DNA of 64,000 nucleotides, taken from the NCBI GenBank assembly GCA_964023275.1, contig OZ029927.1, positions 21,564,980 to 21,628,979 on the forward strand, in the 5' to 3' direction. Positions 35,601 to 47,699 of the stretch are shown in pieces. The notes beneath the pieces were generated by a model. That model searched no databases and was not told the origin of the DNA. It saw only the letters and a program-made list of their open reading frames with translations. Numbering within the stretch: the first letter of the stretch is position 1; every line of letters begins with the position of its first letter. The DNA comes from Norana najaformis (taxonomy: Eukaryota > Annelida > Clitellata > Crassiclitellata > Hormogastridae). Made by a program: the position numbers and the translations under genes.

Positions 35601-38600
35601 GATGCAAACTGTCTTATTTTATTATAAATGTATGCTGCTTTTGCATAAACTTGACGACTATTCAAATCTTCAAATTTTTTAAATTGTTCATTCACACATA
35701 ATACCCAGTAACCCAAGCACACATACAAAATATAATTCCTTAAGCAGCATTTCTGAATAGGGCTTTCAACAGCAGTTTCAAAATTAAACTTAGATCGGAC
35801 AACAGCAAATGAAAAATTGTGCCAGACACAGACGCTATGTTTGCGATTACTCACGTTCGTTCTCATCGATTTCAGACTCCTGGAGAAAGTTGTAGTTTCC
35901 GCAGAAAGACGAAAGAAATTCCTGAGGCTTTTTTGCTGTGCGTGAAATGGGGGGCACTTCTATCGGGGCGTCGGCAGCGCTTGGCGGCTGGCTGTCCACC
36001 TCCTGCTGCTTCTCGGGAACACATGGAACTGGGTGCATCTCCTCTTGGCTGCTCTTTTCTTCCACTGTCTCAGCAACCGGCAGAACCTCAGCTGCTAATC
36101 ACAACAAAATTTTAATCAGGTTCCACGTCTCAGATGCAGACGAAATTGGCGAACTGTGCATGATCTCAGCTGCATGTTCGAACGCAACAGTGCAATAAAG
36201 CAATGAACATACCTGACGGATGTATGTGTGTATTTATGTATTATGTATTTACATATGCATGCATGTATGAATGTATTTACATATGCACAAATGTATATAT
36301 GTATGTACTTATGTATGCATGTATAAATGTATTTACATATGCACGAATGTATAAATGTATGTATTTATGTATGCATGTACGTATGAATGTATTAACATAA
36401 GTATGAATGTATATATGTATTTATCTATGTATGCACGTATGTATGAATTTATGCATACATGTATTTACGTATGTTTGTATGCATTAAAACACCATAAAAA
36501 AGCAGCTTTCAAATGCAAAGTGAATTCAGTTCTTATACCAACATCAACTTTCCTGCCACCCAACTATCTGACAACCCTTAACAATCCACTCTGGCAAACG
36601 ATCCTCACCTTTGGCTTCTTCCACCTTCTCTTCCTCAACTTCGCAAACATCTCTCTTTTCCTCTTCATCCGAGGTGCCGAAGATGCACTCTGCCACATGC
36701 TTTACAACGTCTCGGAAGACCTGGAAAGAGTATCCAGCATACTCCCCTTCCTTCCCTTCCAAGTAACTCGTGGCCAGTTCGGCAGTTTCGACCGACACCA
36801 CGACACTGCAACAAACATAAGTTTCAGTTTATGTTTTGCTGTTGTGACCAAAACATGTTTTTTTGTAGTGCCTTTCATTACCCCGGTAAAACGCAACCGG
36901 TGCTGAATGCTCGACAAAGTCTGAATATTTCACTAGCAGGGCTTTTTGACTAAAAACTCATCTGCTGGACTCATTTTCTCCAAATGCACTTGGAAGGCAC
37001 ATTAATTTGCAGCGTAATTACAGTGGCACTTTAGAAGTTCAAGTTTTATTACATACAAAATTTTTGTAATGTCAACACTAAACAATAAATGTTGATATTA
37101 ATATTCATTTAATATTAAAATTGAATACCAAATTTAATATTAAAATTTAATTTTAATATTAAAACATAATAAATGTCTGCAGCATAATTTTCTTCCCCTT
37201 GTCTTTATATTTTTGGCCAGATACCATGTTCCTAAAACAACTTGTTCACGTTAGTGCTTACTTCAATTACAATTGATTAAATGCACGTCCAAAACTTCAT
37301 ACTAAAACTTTCCGTTAACCAAACCGCCTTTTGGTCAAAGGCGTCGTCAGCTGCATAGTCCTTAATTTTCAATCACCATCTGGCTACAAACTACTCAAAC
37401 TTTCGTCCCAAGATAATTCATTAGTCCTAATAGAATTTAATGTGGGAAATGCCTGTAAACGACTTGAGAAACTTCTCTTGTGAAACGAGCAAACGAATGC
37501 CAAACGGAACATTTTAATTTTCAAACCTGCTTCCTGGTTGCATAATCAACTCTCTGAGTTTCTCCAACTGTGCCAGCTCCTCACGCGTCAGGATCTAGCA
37601 AATCAAAGCAAAGATACCTTACAGTTTAAATTCAGAGTCGTAGCACACATGATATAACGCAAGTCGTACATCCAACTTGCAACCAGATGGGGTAAATAAA
37701 TAAAATGAGGTACACGTTTTCTCAGTTTGGCTTTTAGTTTATGCAACTCAAACTCTTCAGATTAAAGAAACATCACAGGACAAACGCATGAATCAAACCA
37801 TACACCATCTGATGAATTTGGCAGAACCTTCGGTTTATATTTCTACGGTTAAAGCTCTGGTATTACAATTTTGTCTGAACATCGAGCCATTTAAGTAAAT
37901 AAGTAATGCATTTGCTAACACGTCACATGTCCAATCACAGAGCAAGGAACTGTGGGAGAATGGAACTTTGAAAGGAAAATTGACTGGCCTCAGCCTATGT
38001 GCCATACAGCAAGTACAAAAACAAGCATTTACAAGCCTATGTATATCCATCTGTCACCTAATTGATGACATCAGTTTGGCCTTAAAGAAAGATGCCCCAA
38101 GAATACATTTCTGTGCACTGCAGTGGAAATAAACAAAGCCATAGACAAAAAAGCTCTCTCTCTCTCATCAGTAAATGTAGTAAATGCTTACCGCTGGTGT
38201 ATTCAGTTTTGTGTTTATATCTTTGGCAGATTGCAGAATCTGCTGAAGTTTCAACATTTCGAATACCAGATTCACGCGCTCCTTGTGCGCTTCTATCTGC
38301 TGGCGCTTTGCCTGCTTCTTCAGTAGTTTCTCTGCCTTTTTCTCTTCCTAGAAAAAAGCAACGAATGGAATGAAGGCAAACCATTCAAAGTGCAACTGAA
38401 GATTTTTACGGCATCATCTAAATAACTCTAAAAATATTAAAATCTAAGGGATTTTAAAGAACATGTTCATATGTAGAGTGCAAAGATTCAGAGGGTGGCC
38501 GATCCAGGGAAATACACGAGATCTGCTAAACATGTACCATGTCATTCTCAACTTAAAAATTACCCCAATCAAATTGCTTATCCACCATATGCCGCCTCTC

Positions 38601-39901
38601 CGTCCTGTGCACTGACATTCTGGATACTGCCCTGATTGTGGCCTGGTTCTGTTATGTCGTTGATTGAAGCCTTGTGCATTAGACATGCCACATAAGAAGT
38701 TACTAATCACTGTAAGTAAGTAAGTAGACTTTTTTGCATCTGACAAGGACACGTGCATTACACTTATTTAAAACAGATTCCACCATGAGCAAATACAATC
38801 AACGTGCAAGCAGAACTGAATACACAAGGCTCTCCTTAAACCACTCCTTGTTATAACATGGTTTCTGGTATAGCACAATCAATCAGAAAATGCCCTCATA
38901 ACACAATCTCATTATGAGGAAGTCCTTGATAAGGCTCCTAAAGAAAACAAGATAAGAAGGTGCCGATGTATAACTGAAGATACACTGATTCACAAAAGTA
39001 GTGCCTTAAACAATTTAGTTCTAACAACATGTCACATAAAAGGGTGTCTTATCTTGCAAAGACAGTACTCGTCCTCCCAACAAGGCAATAAGACCTGCTG
39101 AAGGCAGTGAGCAGCCAAGAAACGAGATGTACCAGATGCTTACTTCGGCAGCAACTGTTGTAACCTGATCCAGCAGTTCCTTCAAGGTATCCACTGTGTG
39201 TGCTACATGAGCACGATACAATAAGGCATCCTACAATACACAGAAAAGTCATTAACAGAGAAACAGTTTTGAGCCAAAAATGAAATGCAGCAAATAAAAG
39301 TAGCACGACCACCTTTTCATGTACAAAGCTGGGCGCCGAACGTACAGCATTATCAAAACTGTCTGATTTGTATCTACATAAATACAAAAACAAAGGAAAA
39401 CCAGACACTTTATTTCACTCCACCTTAAACAAACAATCCACCTTATCAGTTCCAGCCAACCTAAGTATTGTCATCATAATGTGACTCCAAAACTTGCCAC
39501 TACTCAACTGCCTTATCAGTTCCAGCCAACCTCAGTATCGTCATCATAATGTGACCCCAAAACTTGTCACTACTCAACCGCCTTATCAGTTCCAGCCAAC
39601 CTCAGTATCGCCATCATAATGTGACCCCAAAACTTGTCACTACTCAATCAGGTCCTATGACCATTTTCCAGACTACCTCGAGGACACAGTCATTCAACTG
39701 AGATTATGCCGGCCTGCATATCGCCATTAAAAACTCATCTTTTCTTGAAATCATCTCCCCACAGGGCATTTTTTGCGTCTTCTCAGACATCCCTCTTGGC
39801 TTTTGACTGGACATAACTTGGAATATGCATGCACACAGTAGTAGCAACCATCCATGGATGCCTCGAGTATTATTACAGTGACAGTATAGACAGAAGTTCT
39901 C

Positions 39902-39933
<32 letters not shown>

Positions 39934-41667
39934 ACTGCTGGTCGGAAGAAAAAATCTGATGGCCACTTCGAATGAACTCAAACCCTTTCTGCCCTGCACC
40001 GCCAGAGGCAAGCAGTGGATGCTTGATTCTCCTATGCAGTCCAGTCATTCTACAGTTGTATTCTATTCTATCCTCATTCTGTACTAAGTGCAGTTTCTTA
40101 GATAAAGCTGGTCACCAACCACAGGTACAGAAGAGTAAAAGACCAAGCAAGCAAACTGGGTAAGGCAGTATTCAATGTGAACTTAATCAGTCCATTTACA
40201 TTTATTCTGACATCTGAAACAATGAAACCAATATAATACAATACAAGAATAATAACAATAACAAAAATTGCTACTTTACCTTCTGGTCTTTGTTAAGCTT
40301 TTCACCTTCCTTTTCTTTCTGGTGGTAGCCATCAAGCTTTGCCTACAGAGTCAAATAACGTGTCTTTAATTTAAAATCAAACTTTTGGGCAATAATGTGT
40401 ATAATTTAAAATTAGGCAATAATGGGATGAGCAAAGCAAACGTAGAAAATGGTTGCTTATGTGCAACTTCATTAGTTTGCAGTACACAGAATAATCTTCT
40501 TCTCTTTTGCAGATGTTATCTTAATTTTTACTTTTGTGTTTAAATACATGCTACTTAATTCATATATCAAGACATTATTAAATGCATATGTAATTTAACT
40601 GAAAAATTAATTAATTAAACTATTAATTTAAATAAAGAAATTTAATTAATTGAAGAAATTAAATTCATAAGCACAAATAAATGGACTCATCAAGATAAAA
40701 CCAAAAGATAATTTTAGGATTTTAAGCCCACAACAGCAATTAAGGCCAGTTTTAGTTTTTGAAAACTTGCACTAGTTATCAGTAATTTATTAAATTTAAA
40801 AGTTATCATCATACATGTGTCTATATATATATAATATGTATATATATATATATGTATATAAAAGCTTTACCTATTTGGTAGTAATATTACCTTAAAATAG
40901 GAACAAAAATTTACAGCTCTTACAGTTTCTTGGTTTAAAGGTGCTCAGTGTGTTACCACAACAAAATACTGGAACTGTTGCTGTTACCAGGTAGTATTAT
41001 GAAATTTTTAGTTTGACAATTTTCTCTTTATCTGGGACAATAACTTTAATAAGACTGGTACATAAGGCTAGAACTTACCTGAATTTAAAGTTACGGCGCT
41101 TGCGTGCACCTTAAAACTTTAAAACAATACGTTGCCTAGTTTTAGAACTTGTGAAATGCTAAATATATATGTTAAAAAAAAATTTTCAAAATTTACAGCA
41201 CTTAATCCGACATGCCTGTTGCTTTTAATATTATGATTGCAAACGCAATCGAAAAAGCAATTGCGGGTTTAAATTACGATATTGTGGTTATACCTAATTA
41301 CCGCCATTTTGCGAATACGAGTAAGCATTGCGTCACGGCATCAAATACACATCGTATGCCGCATGAACCATTAAAATATCTGCCATTCTTAGATTATACT
41401 TCAGTTTAGCTCATAATGTCTACACTAAATATCATCTAAGCGAAAACTCTAGAATTACGCGCGTTGCCATGCACTTTCAGCAATGCGGGTTTGACAATGC
41501 GCATGTTCAATATCAAGCCGATAATCGTCTTCTGGAGTCACACAAACCTTTCGCTTGTCGAGATTCCTGTATTTCTTTTCGATGTAGCTGACGATCATCT
41601 TGGTCACGCTGAAATCCGTACCCTCTGCCGCGACGACAGGTGCGTGACCATTACATACAGACGGCAT
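32653..41667 (-). CDS. CAPRIN1: Caprin (cytoplasmic activation/proliferation-associated protein), 12 coding exons
   Basis: Caprin is an RNA-binding partner of G3BP in stress granules and translational control. Exons: 41667-41548, 40342-40280, 39230-39144, 38347-38192, 37594-37527, 36805-36609, 36094-35855, 35352-34811, 34502-34418, 34129-34031, 33440-33339, 32753-32653 (TGA). Phases agree throughout, for 619 codons. The N-terminal half matches the Caprin HR1 dimerisation region: IEKKYRNLDKRK, KLDGYHQKEKEGEKLNKDQK, LTREELAQLEKL, then YLEGKEGEYAGYSFQVFRD and VVKHVAECIF. A NYNFLQESEIDENE block corresponds to the vertebrate YNFIQDSMLDFEN motif. The C-terminus is an RGG tail (SRGRGGRGNHGGYQGRG, RGGRGGYDRNN). 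Residues about 312-491 are low-complexity with two imperfect direct repeats. A PAM2-like motif occupies residues about 494-505. The start ATG gives MPSVCNGHAPVV. Vertebrates have CAPRIN1 and CAPRIN2; the lack of a C1q domain fits CAPRIN1 architecture, but a single invertebrate Caprin is equally possible. Confidence 0.94.
34632..34722 (-). other. Unplaced exon-like segment inside the Caprin gene
   Basis: After an acceptor-like TATGATACAG the reverse strand reads IDFSPFPEDLIEMMTEANT then DLDIGGRFSPS and TAA, strongly protein-like. It needs phase 1 at its start, while the flanking exons (34811 donor, 34502 acceptor) join in phase 0. It could be an alternative terminal exon or part of a second isoform. 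The only donor nearby, GTTAAT, is weak. Confidence 0.35.
35221..35352 (-). other. Tandem-duplicated segment of Caprin exon 8 with a second in-frame acceptor
   Basis: Residues read from 35352 (VVSTTDVPVSDFHNPHAYDS) and from 35220 (VLPTTVAPVSGIYSSYAYVA) are imperfect copies. The sequence before each, including TTTTTTCAG at 35353 and TATGTTTCAG at 35221, is also related, so the duplicated unit spans intron end plus exon start. The two acceptors are 132 bp (44 codons) apart and both leave phase 1, so either could be used without breaking the frame. Confidence 0.75.
36203..36486. repeat. (TATG)n-type degenerate microsatellite
   Basis: Mixed TATGTATT, CATATGCA and TGTATGAATG words over about 280 bp in a Caprin intron, ending about 120 bp before exon 6. 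Confidence 0.85.
37135..37161. repeat. Perfect 12-bp inverted repeat with 3-nt loop
   Basis: The arms TAATATTAAAAT and ATTTTAATATTA flank TTA, in a Caprin intron within an AT-rich stretch (37080-37165). Confidence 0.85.
37701..37832 (+). repeat. About 140-bp dispersed repeat, copy 2
   Basis: Partner of 30488-30626, same orientation, in the Caprin intron after exon 4. The two share about nine of ten bases, with an 8-11 bp difference in the CTCAAACTC part. Confidence 0.85.
39441..39650. repeat. 70-bp tandem repeat, three copies
   Basis: The unit starts CCTTATCAGTTCCAGCCAAC and ends ACTTGCCACTACTCAACTG. Units at 39441, 39511 and 39581 differ by a few bases. It lies in a Caprin intron about 210 bp from exon 3. 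Confidence 0.95.
39690..39930 (+). mobile_element. L2/CR1-like LINE 3' UTR fragment
   Basis: AAAAACTCATCTTTTCTTGA, TTGGCTTTTGACTGGAC and GATGCCTCGAGTATTATTACAGTG match the 47700-48095 copy in order. It ends in a short (ATT)n tract. Confidence 0.75.
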
Positions 41668-41689
41668 GATTATAGTAACACGATTTGAA

Positions 41690-41776
41690 ACACGACTTTA
41701 CCGACACTAATGATGACCACGCTGATCCTAGACCTCGTTGCAAAGTAAAATGATCACGTGGTCACCTACTTCCGCT
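41690..41776 (-). promoter_or_regulatory. Caprin promoter-proximal region with E-box and ETS-like motif
   Basis: TCACGTGG at 41753-41760 (E-box CACGTG) and ACTTCCG at 41767-41773 (ETS core, CGGAAGT on the gene strand) lie 86-106 bp upstream of the Caprin start codon. ETS and E-box sites are common in animal housekeeping promoters; function is inferred. Confidence 0.4.
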
Positions 41777-42149
41777 AGTTGCGTTCAGCTAAACGAAAGA
41801 TCACTAGAGACTCGCCTCGCTTATTCTGAGCTATTCTTAGTAAGAAAATAAGTAAATAGATTAAAACAAAATTTTTTGGCGCTTTCTCAAAGGCTGAAGA
41901 TAACGATCATCGCAGTGGCAGTTTCAACCGTCATCATTACCCAACCCACCCACTGTGCAGATGGTGTGAACTTTGAAATAGGAAATCTTTAAGATTATCT
42001 GTAGAAATGGTGAAATTCTTTAATCTGACGTCGAACAAGGCGCCCGAGGACCCGTAAATACTTCGTTCACGAAACCGACAACACTAATAAATTGAAAGTT
42101 GAGTTAGCTATAGAGATTTAAGAGTACATCAACTGGTTCCAATGGTTCT

Positions 42150-42370
42150 ATTAATCGTAATCGCAATCCCGAAATTCCTACAGCGCCCAACGAAAGCCAC
42201 GTCACGGGGATAAGCTATTCACAGGCGCTCAGTCAAAACAAAATCGATAGGCAAAAGGGTTCGGTTCCAGCTCAAGATCCAAGTCAGATGGAGAGACAGC
42301 GTGGCAGCTATGGGGATGGTGTTTGGGGTTTGAGAGGAGAAAGAGATGAGGAAGAAGGGGTGTATCAAGC
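42150..42370 (-). mobile_element. LINE 3' tail (family B), reverse
   Basis: AATCGTAATCGCAATC(CCG)AAATTCCTACAGCGCCCAACG begins the copy (its 3' end). GCTCAGTCAAAACAAAATCG and CAGCTCAAGATCC follow. Confidence 0.75.
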
Positions 42371-42644
42371 CAAAATGCTCTAATCCTGTGCAATCACTAG
42401 AACCTCTGCAAGTAGATTTCTTATCCATGTCACAAACTCAGCATCCATGCTTCTCTTTTGATTTATCTCGAGTCCTCATTGGGCTTATTATGATCCCTAA
42501 AAGGGTGCGTGGACGATTGGCACCCATGCGAGCAAAAACAAGGCTCTCTCCGCTTAACTTTCCTGTACTGGCCAGCATGTATCCACATCACCTAAGCGAA
42601 TCGCACACCCACAGCTTACCTCTGTCAGCGTAAGACAGAAAATG

Positions 42645-42880
42645 CTGGAATCGTAATCGTAATCGTAATCTCGAGATTTCTACAGCGCTCAACGAAAGCT
42701 AAGTCGCGGGAACCAGCTTATTCACAGGCGCTCAGTCAAAACAAAATCGATAGGCAAAAGGGTCAAGATCCAGGAGTCAGGCACTCAGACAGTCGGACGG
42801 CTACGGTGGATGCTGTTTGAAATTGAAGCGAGAAGAGAGATAAGAGGAAGAGGAAGAAGTGGAGGAAGTGAAACAGTTAA
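42645..42880 (-). mobile_element. LINE 3' tail (family B), reverse, second copy
   Basis: TCGTAATCGTAATCGTAATC tail, then CTCGAGATTTCTACAGCGCT and the shared body. It is more intact than the neighbour at 42150. Confidence 0.8.
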
Positions 42881-43327
42881 ACGTGCAGCAGACTCCTATG
42901 AGCTTTGAGCTCATGGACAATAATGACGATGGTGATAATAACCATGCATACAATTACACAAATTCTTGTGTTAGTAACGAAAAAGTTACTACCATAGAAT
43001 ACATACACAATATGCTGGTCAACAGATTTTAATTGTTAAAAATTTTCATCGTTACAAATTTAAAATGTAAGATTAAAACATGTGATAAATAAACTAGTTT
43101 ATGGTCAACAACAATAAAAGAAGTTCAATTGTAGAATTTGCAGCACCACTAATTACTAAGCATTCCTTTTTTAAACTGAGCATCGACTAGTAAAAGCGAA
43201 ACAACAGTTTAACATTTTTCTGAGTTTTCTAGAAATGCATGCACAAAAAGATAAACCAGTTACAATTTTAAAACAAATACATCTATTTTTTAACATAACC
43301 ATTTAAAAATGCTACTTAAATTCATGC

Positions 43328-43333
43328 TTTATT
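43328..43333 (-). promoter_or_regulatory. Candidate poly(A) signal of the TMEM263-like gene
   Basis: TTTATT (AATAAA on the gene strand) lies about 865 bp past the stop, with no closer canonical hexamer seen. Confidence 0.35.
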
Positions 43334-44197
43334 TTTCCGATCACTAAAATGGGTTTTCATTCTGGTAAATCACTCACATATGCTGGATTTTTTATAATTA
43401 AAATAATAAATAATTTGAAAACATTTTTTTCATTTGACTAAACTGACTACTGCATCTAAACAAAAATTTTGGCTGAACTGGCAGAAATTCTAAACCTTCC
43501 AATATGACAAAAACTGTACTTCCAGTGGCCAGCCCCCCCCCAAATCAGAAACTTTGGTCCCTGTCGATGTGCCCCACACATATCACACCAAGAGAAAAAC
43601 AGAATTTGTTGAGCACAAGAAATAATACGACTAATGTAATGTAAAACTAAACGAAACCCCAACAAATGTATCATGAACAAAGAATTTCGTCAACAGCCAA
43701 GTGCAACGATGCAGGAAAATGTCTCAGCCCATCACAAACTCCTCTATGTGGTTTAAATCTGAGAATGTTTTAAACTCAAAATGTTTCTTGTCATGCCATG
43801 AGCAGGAAAAGTTGAGGAGCTGCTGGTAGAAATATTCCTACACAAATTACAGAAATTTTAGACATTTTGTTTATAGCAAAATTCCAATACAAATTACACA
43901 AATTTGAGACATTTTCTCACCAGATGTCTTCACCAAAGCATGACTAGAATATTGCTTGCTGCAAGTAAAAACAACACTTTAAAAATTTCCTTCAAACAAG
44001 TTCTTTAAACGCATTAATTTCAACAATTACAAGATTTTTCTGCAGAAACATAACTGAACGCGAAGTCTGTTCAAATCTGAATGCAAGGACAGAATCTAGA
44101 TTTCTCAAAGTGTGTTGCACACTCTTTGTACACCAGCCATTTTTCCAAACACTAGTCCATAACAGTTGTAAGTAGTCCTACTTGTCCGACCCCAAAT

Positions 44198-45945
44198 TCA
44201 TTCTTTCTTATCCTTCTTCTGAAGCGATGGTACTGGCACCTTGCAGACAACAGTCTTTGTTGTTCCAACAACAGCACTTCCTGCGTTGTATCCCTTCCCC
44301 ACAACCCATCTGATTCCATTCACTCCCAGTCCGATGGCGCTAGCTGTTGTGTTCACGACACCACTTGAGAAACGCCAAACGTATCCAGACTGTAGTGGAG
44401 TTTCTAAAAACAGAATATAACGACTGAGGTACATTTTGCAAAAGGTCCTATTACAATTTCATTTCAGACAAACCCCATAAAATTAATGCAAGGTTACCCA
44501 AGAACATTGCCTATGCCAGCATAACTGGTGTTAAAGGCAATTATGAGCAAAAAGTTCATTGAGAATACTGGAAAATTCACCAATGGCAGGCTCACAAACA
44601 CACGTCAGTGGACACATTTTTCTACAGCGACCATATGGCCTCGATCCTGCTAATTCTTCAAAGAATTTATTGGGCGAGATTCTTAACCACTGCTGTCCAC
44701 TTAAACAGGAGCCACACCATTTAAGGTCCCCATGTACAAATCTCCTAAATATATCCATGACATGGAGTCTAGAAGACCAGAGAGAGGAGGGGAGCCGAGT
44801 CTTGGTAGGTTGTGTTTAATTAGTGTTTAATTAGTCCAACAAGCGGAGCACTTGGTAAATAGTCATGATCATAAACTCAAAATTTCTAAAGCACCACTTA
44901 AAAGCTAAGTGCAGGGCACCAGCTAACTCACGAGCGCTGCGTCAAGCGCGTGGGATTGTCCAAAGATGCCATGTCAAAAACCAAGTCTGGTTGCCAGGAG
45001 ACCAGAGAGAGGAGGGGAAGGAGTCTATGGTGGGTTGTGTTTAACTAGCAACACGAAAAGAACGATTCAACGACTGCTTTAGTATTTTACAACTTGCCTG
45101 CAACGTCATCGGTCTTTTTGTTGGATACTGATGTATCTACTGAAGTATCATTCACCTGCTCTTCACCTTCCAATAACGAAGGACGATTTTCTTGTTCCGT
45201 TACCATAGACTGTGGCTTTAAAATGAAAAGAAACCCATTAAGAACAAGATGATTTGCATTTAGTTAACATCAATCATTCCCCAAGTAATTTTTCATATAT
45301 GCAAAGATGCTGGCACCTGGATGCTTAGAAGGCCATGCTCCCAGTCATAAATTTGGGGGCTTCTGACCCAAAAAGATTTTTAAAAATTCAGTATGCTTAA
45401 TTTCCATTCAAGCATGAGAAGTGATATTTTTTAACTAGAAGTTGTAAAACAATGGCTCAATGAATGGCATACAACAAAATATATCGTAAAAATGTTTTCA
45501 GGAAACAAGAGTATGACCTTGCTTACATGGCCCTTTTCAAAAACTGAGTATGACCCCCTTAAACTGTGCCAAAACTCTTGCATAAATCCACCTCAGTGCT
45601 GTTCAAAGCTGTCACAGTATACACCATCGACTGATGCCCTGGTATTATGATCTAGGAGTATAACCGCCTGTCTGCCTGTTTCTAAAGCCCAATATTCTTA
45701 TAGTATGAATGAGCTTTAGTCAAAATGCACAGTCATAGGCCTGCCTGTCTGTCTGTCTGTTTGCCCCTTATGCCTGCTGCCTGCCTGCCTGTCTGTTGTC
45801 TGTTCTCTAAGGTTGATATTTTTAAAGTACTGTTAAGCATAGTCAAAACGCATAGTGTGGAAAAAGCAAGATTCTTTAAAATTGAAGTAAATATGAGAAG
45901 AAGACTTACTCCATGTACTTTATGCAAACAGGTCAGTCCATCCAT
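44198..45945 (-). CDS. TMEM263: TMEM263-like small membrane protein, three coding exons, one GC-AG intron
   Basis: Exons 45945-45910, 45215-45098 and 44403-44198 join in phase to 119 codons (human TMEM263 is 116). The C-terminal two thirds read GYVWRFSSGVVNTTASAIGL, GVNGIRWVVGKG, TTKTVVCKVPVP and end LQKKDKKE. Vertebrate TMEM263 has the same layout: Gly/Val-rich hydrophobic stretch, AWIGGKSLEVTKTAV, basic KKKDKSD end. The N-terminal third is acidic and hydrophilic (TEQENRPSLLEGEEQ). The junction 45098/44403 uses donor CAG|GCAAGT; GT donors nearby do not keep the frame. The ATG of MDGLTC was chosen because the length then matches the family; MVTEQ 15 codons later is an alternative. The exon starts upstream at 46063 and is preceded by a probable 5' UTR exon ending at about 46541 (CTCGCG|gtaagt). 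TMEM263 is a skeletal-growth-related plasma-membrane protein of unclear biochemical role. Identity rests on pattern, not alignment. Confidence 0.62.
44612..44745 (-). repeat. Family-4 dispersed repeat, reverse, in the TMEM263-like intron
   Basis: TTTTCTACAGCGACCATATG, ATTGGGCGAGATTCTTAACC and CATTTAAGGTCCCCATGTAC match the other family-4 copies in order. Confidence 0.65.
44868..45060 (-). mobile_element. LINE tail related to family B, reverse
   Basis: ATAAACTCAAAATTTCTAAAGC, GCAGGGCACCAGC and GCGTCAAGCG recur at 47205-47395, including the final GGTGGGTTGTGTTTA. It sits just past the GC donor of the TMEM263-like gene. Confidence 0.6.
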
Positions 45946-46560
45946 TCTGTCTAATTCATAGCAGGAATCTATTCTTCTGTTTCTGGCTGATGATAACGAT
46001 GATGATAGTAATGATGAAGATGTCTTGAACAAACTTTTAGAAGGTGACTGGAATGCCAGATACCTGTAAAACAAAGAAATGGGTGATTTTCTATGCCGCT
46101 TGTAAAGCTTTAAAGCAACTCAAGTTGGCTTAACAGCGTTTACTGTAAAATATTCAATGTCCAATATGCTGCTCAGTGTAACCTACCCAATTCCAGATCT
46201 GGTGCAGTGCGGAGTGGGTGCCTAGGTAGCCCACAAAGGTCTTTTTCATGGGCACAGAAACAAAGGACCAAAGTAATTTATATACAGCTAACCTGTGGAT
46301 CACATGATGCCCACACAGCTCAATGTAATGCAAATGTAACATAAATCATGCAACATAATAAAGAAATATGAAAACCTACAACATTTGTTTCTCTAAGAAT
46401 CCAACAGAAAACAAAAGTAGGACAAACATGCACACAGACAAACAGACTGACTGACAGACGGCAAGGCAGAGGGACATACAGATAATCAGGCATACAATAT
46501 GCATACATGCGTGCAGCCCGGGAACAAAGGGAGGACTTACCGCGAGGGAAAGGCGCAATG
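45946..46560 (-). other. Probable 5' UTR exons of the TMEM263-like gene
   Basis: Exon 46063-45910 has a good acceptor (TTTGTTTTACAG) and donor (GGA|GTAAGT). A first exon ends at the donor CGCG|GTAAGT near 46541. No in-frame ATG precedes MDGLTC in the first exon. The transcription start is unknown. Confidence 0.4.
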
Positions 46561-47699
46561 AGGTGGTTGTATGAATAATTATACTGTCTAATAAGTGTTT
46601 AATGCAGGCAGAGAGAGTGCATATTCGATTAAGGCTATCGGGAGATTGTGATTATTTGAACCCCGAAGGCACTTTGAAGGTTAACCCAATGTGAGGCAGT
46701 CTTTCACCGGGTGTTAGTTTATGAATATCGGACAATGCAAAAGCGGGATTTTACGAATACATCAATCGAGTTTCCAGTTTTTGTTCATGGGATTAAGGTT
46801 GCCTGTATTAATTTTCAAATGTTACCCTACAATAAACTAAAACAAGTGGCCTACTACGAAATGGTTCTTGCTTTCTTTGTGTTGTATTCGTCAACAAGCA
46901 GCGCAATTCACACGCTAATTTCTTATTTTATCAAAATTTATACAAGCGTAAGGGAAATCGCACAAAAGCAAAATCAGCAAAATATTCTTTAAAGTTCATA
47001 GATGGAAACAAAAGATCACCTTGTACGCGAAATAACAGATGTTTTCCTACTTTCTCCGAAGAAAATGCTACGTTGCAGTAAACAAAAACACGATTATCTC
47101 GAACATGTTCTGCTGGTCTTTCAGCAGCGCGACCCGCAGATTTTCTTCACAGCACCACTTAACATTCCAGACGATCATTCGCTTGAATGTAAATCGCTTA
47201 GCCGTAACTGTAAACTCCAAAATTCTAAAGTGCTACTTTAAAGCTAAGCGCAGGGCACCAGTTTATTCACCAGCGCTGCGTAAAGTCAGTGATGTAAAAA
47301 CATGCTACATGTTAAGAACCAAGCCCTTTGCCTGAATATCAGAGCGAATAAGGGGAGAGGAGCTATTAGAGTGGGTTGCGTTTAAGTCGATCATATCCCA
47401 CTACTGTGATAAAGCACCGTTTACTGTAATAAAGTAAGCTCTGAAATTATACTAAACAATGAATTTGTAAACACAGACTTCACCACAAGGTCGAGAATTA
47501 AAAAGTAAAATTTTAGGCCTCATACATGCGTACCCTAAATCAGACATTTTTCTGCGCCTGCTCAACTCAGCGAAAGTTGCACAGCAGTATTGAATTCATG
47601 AATTCCGCCTGAAGTCAAGGATAGGGGTAACCAATGGCAGAAGCGGAGACTGGGTGCATTAGCATGCCCTTAAGTGGACATTCACACAACTTAAAAACA

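Larger units (their letters stand above)
41777..43327. other. Intergenic stretch; only retroelement tails recognised
   Basis: Two reverse family-B LINE tails (42150-42370 and 42645-42880) lie in the same orientation, followed by AT-rich DNA. No conserved reading frame was found. Confidence 0.55.

Noticed and set aside
46711-47241. Two successive plus-strand ORFs in the same frame (93 and 79 codons), the first with a hydrophobic stretch, just upstream of the TMEM263-like gene
   Set aside because: Two stops separate them, no family resemblance is visible, the second runs into a LINE tail that recurs elsewhere, and the base composition is AT-rich. A divergent non-coding transcript cannot be excluded.
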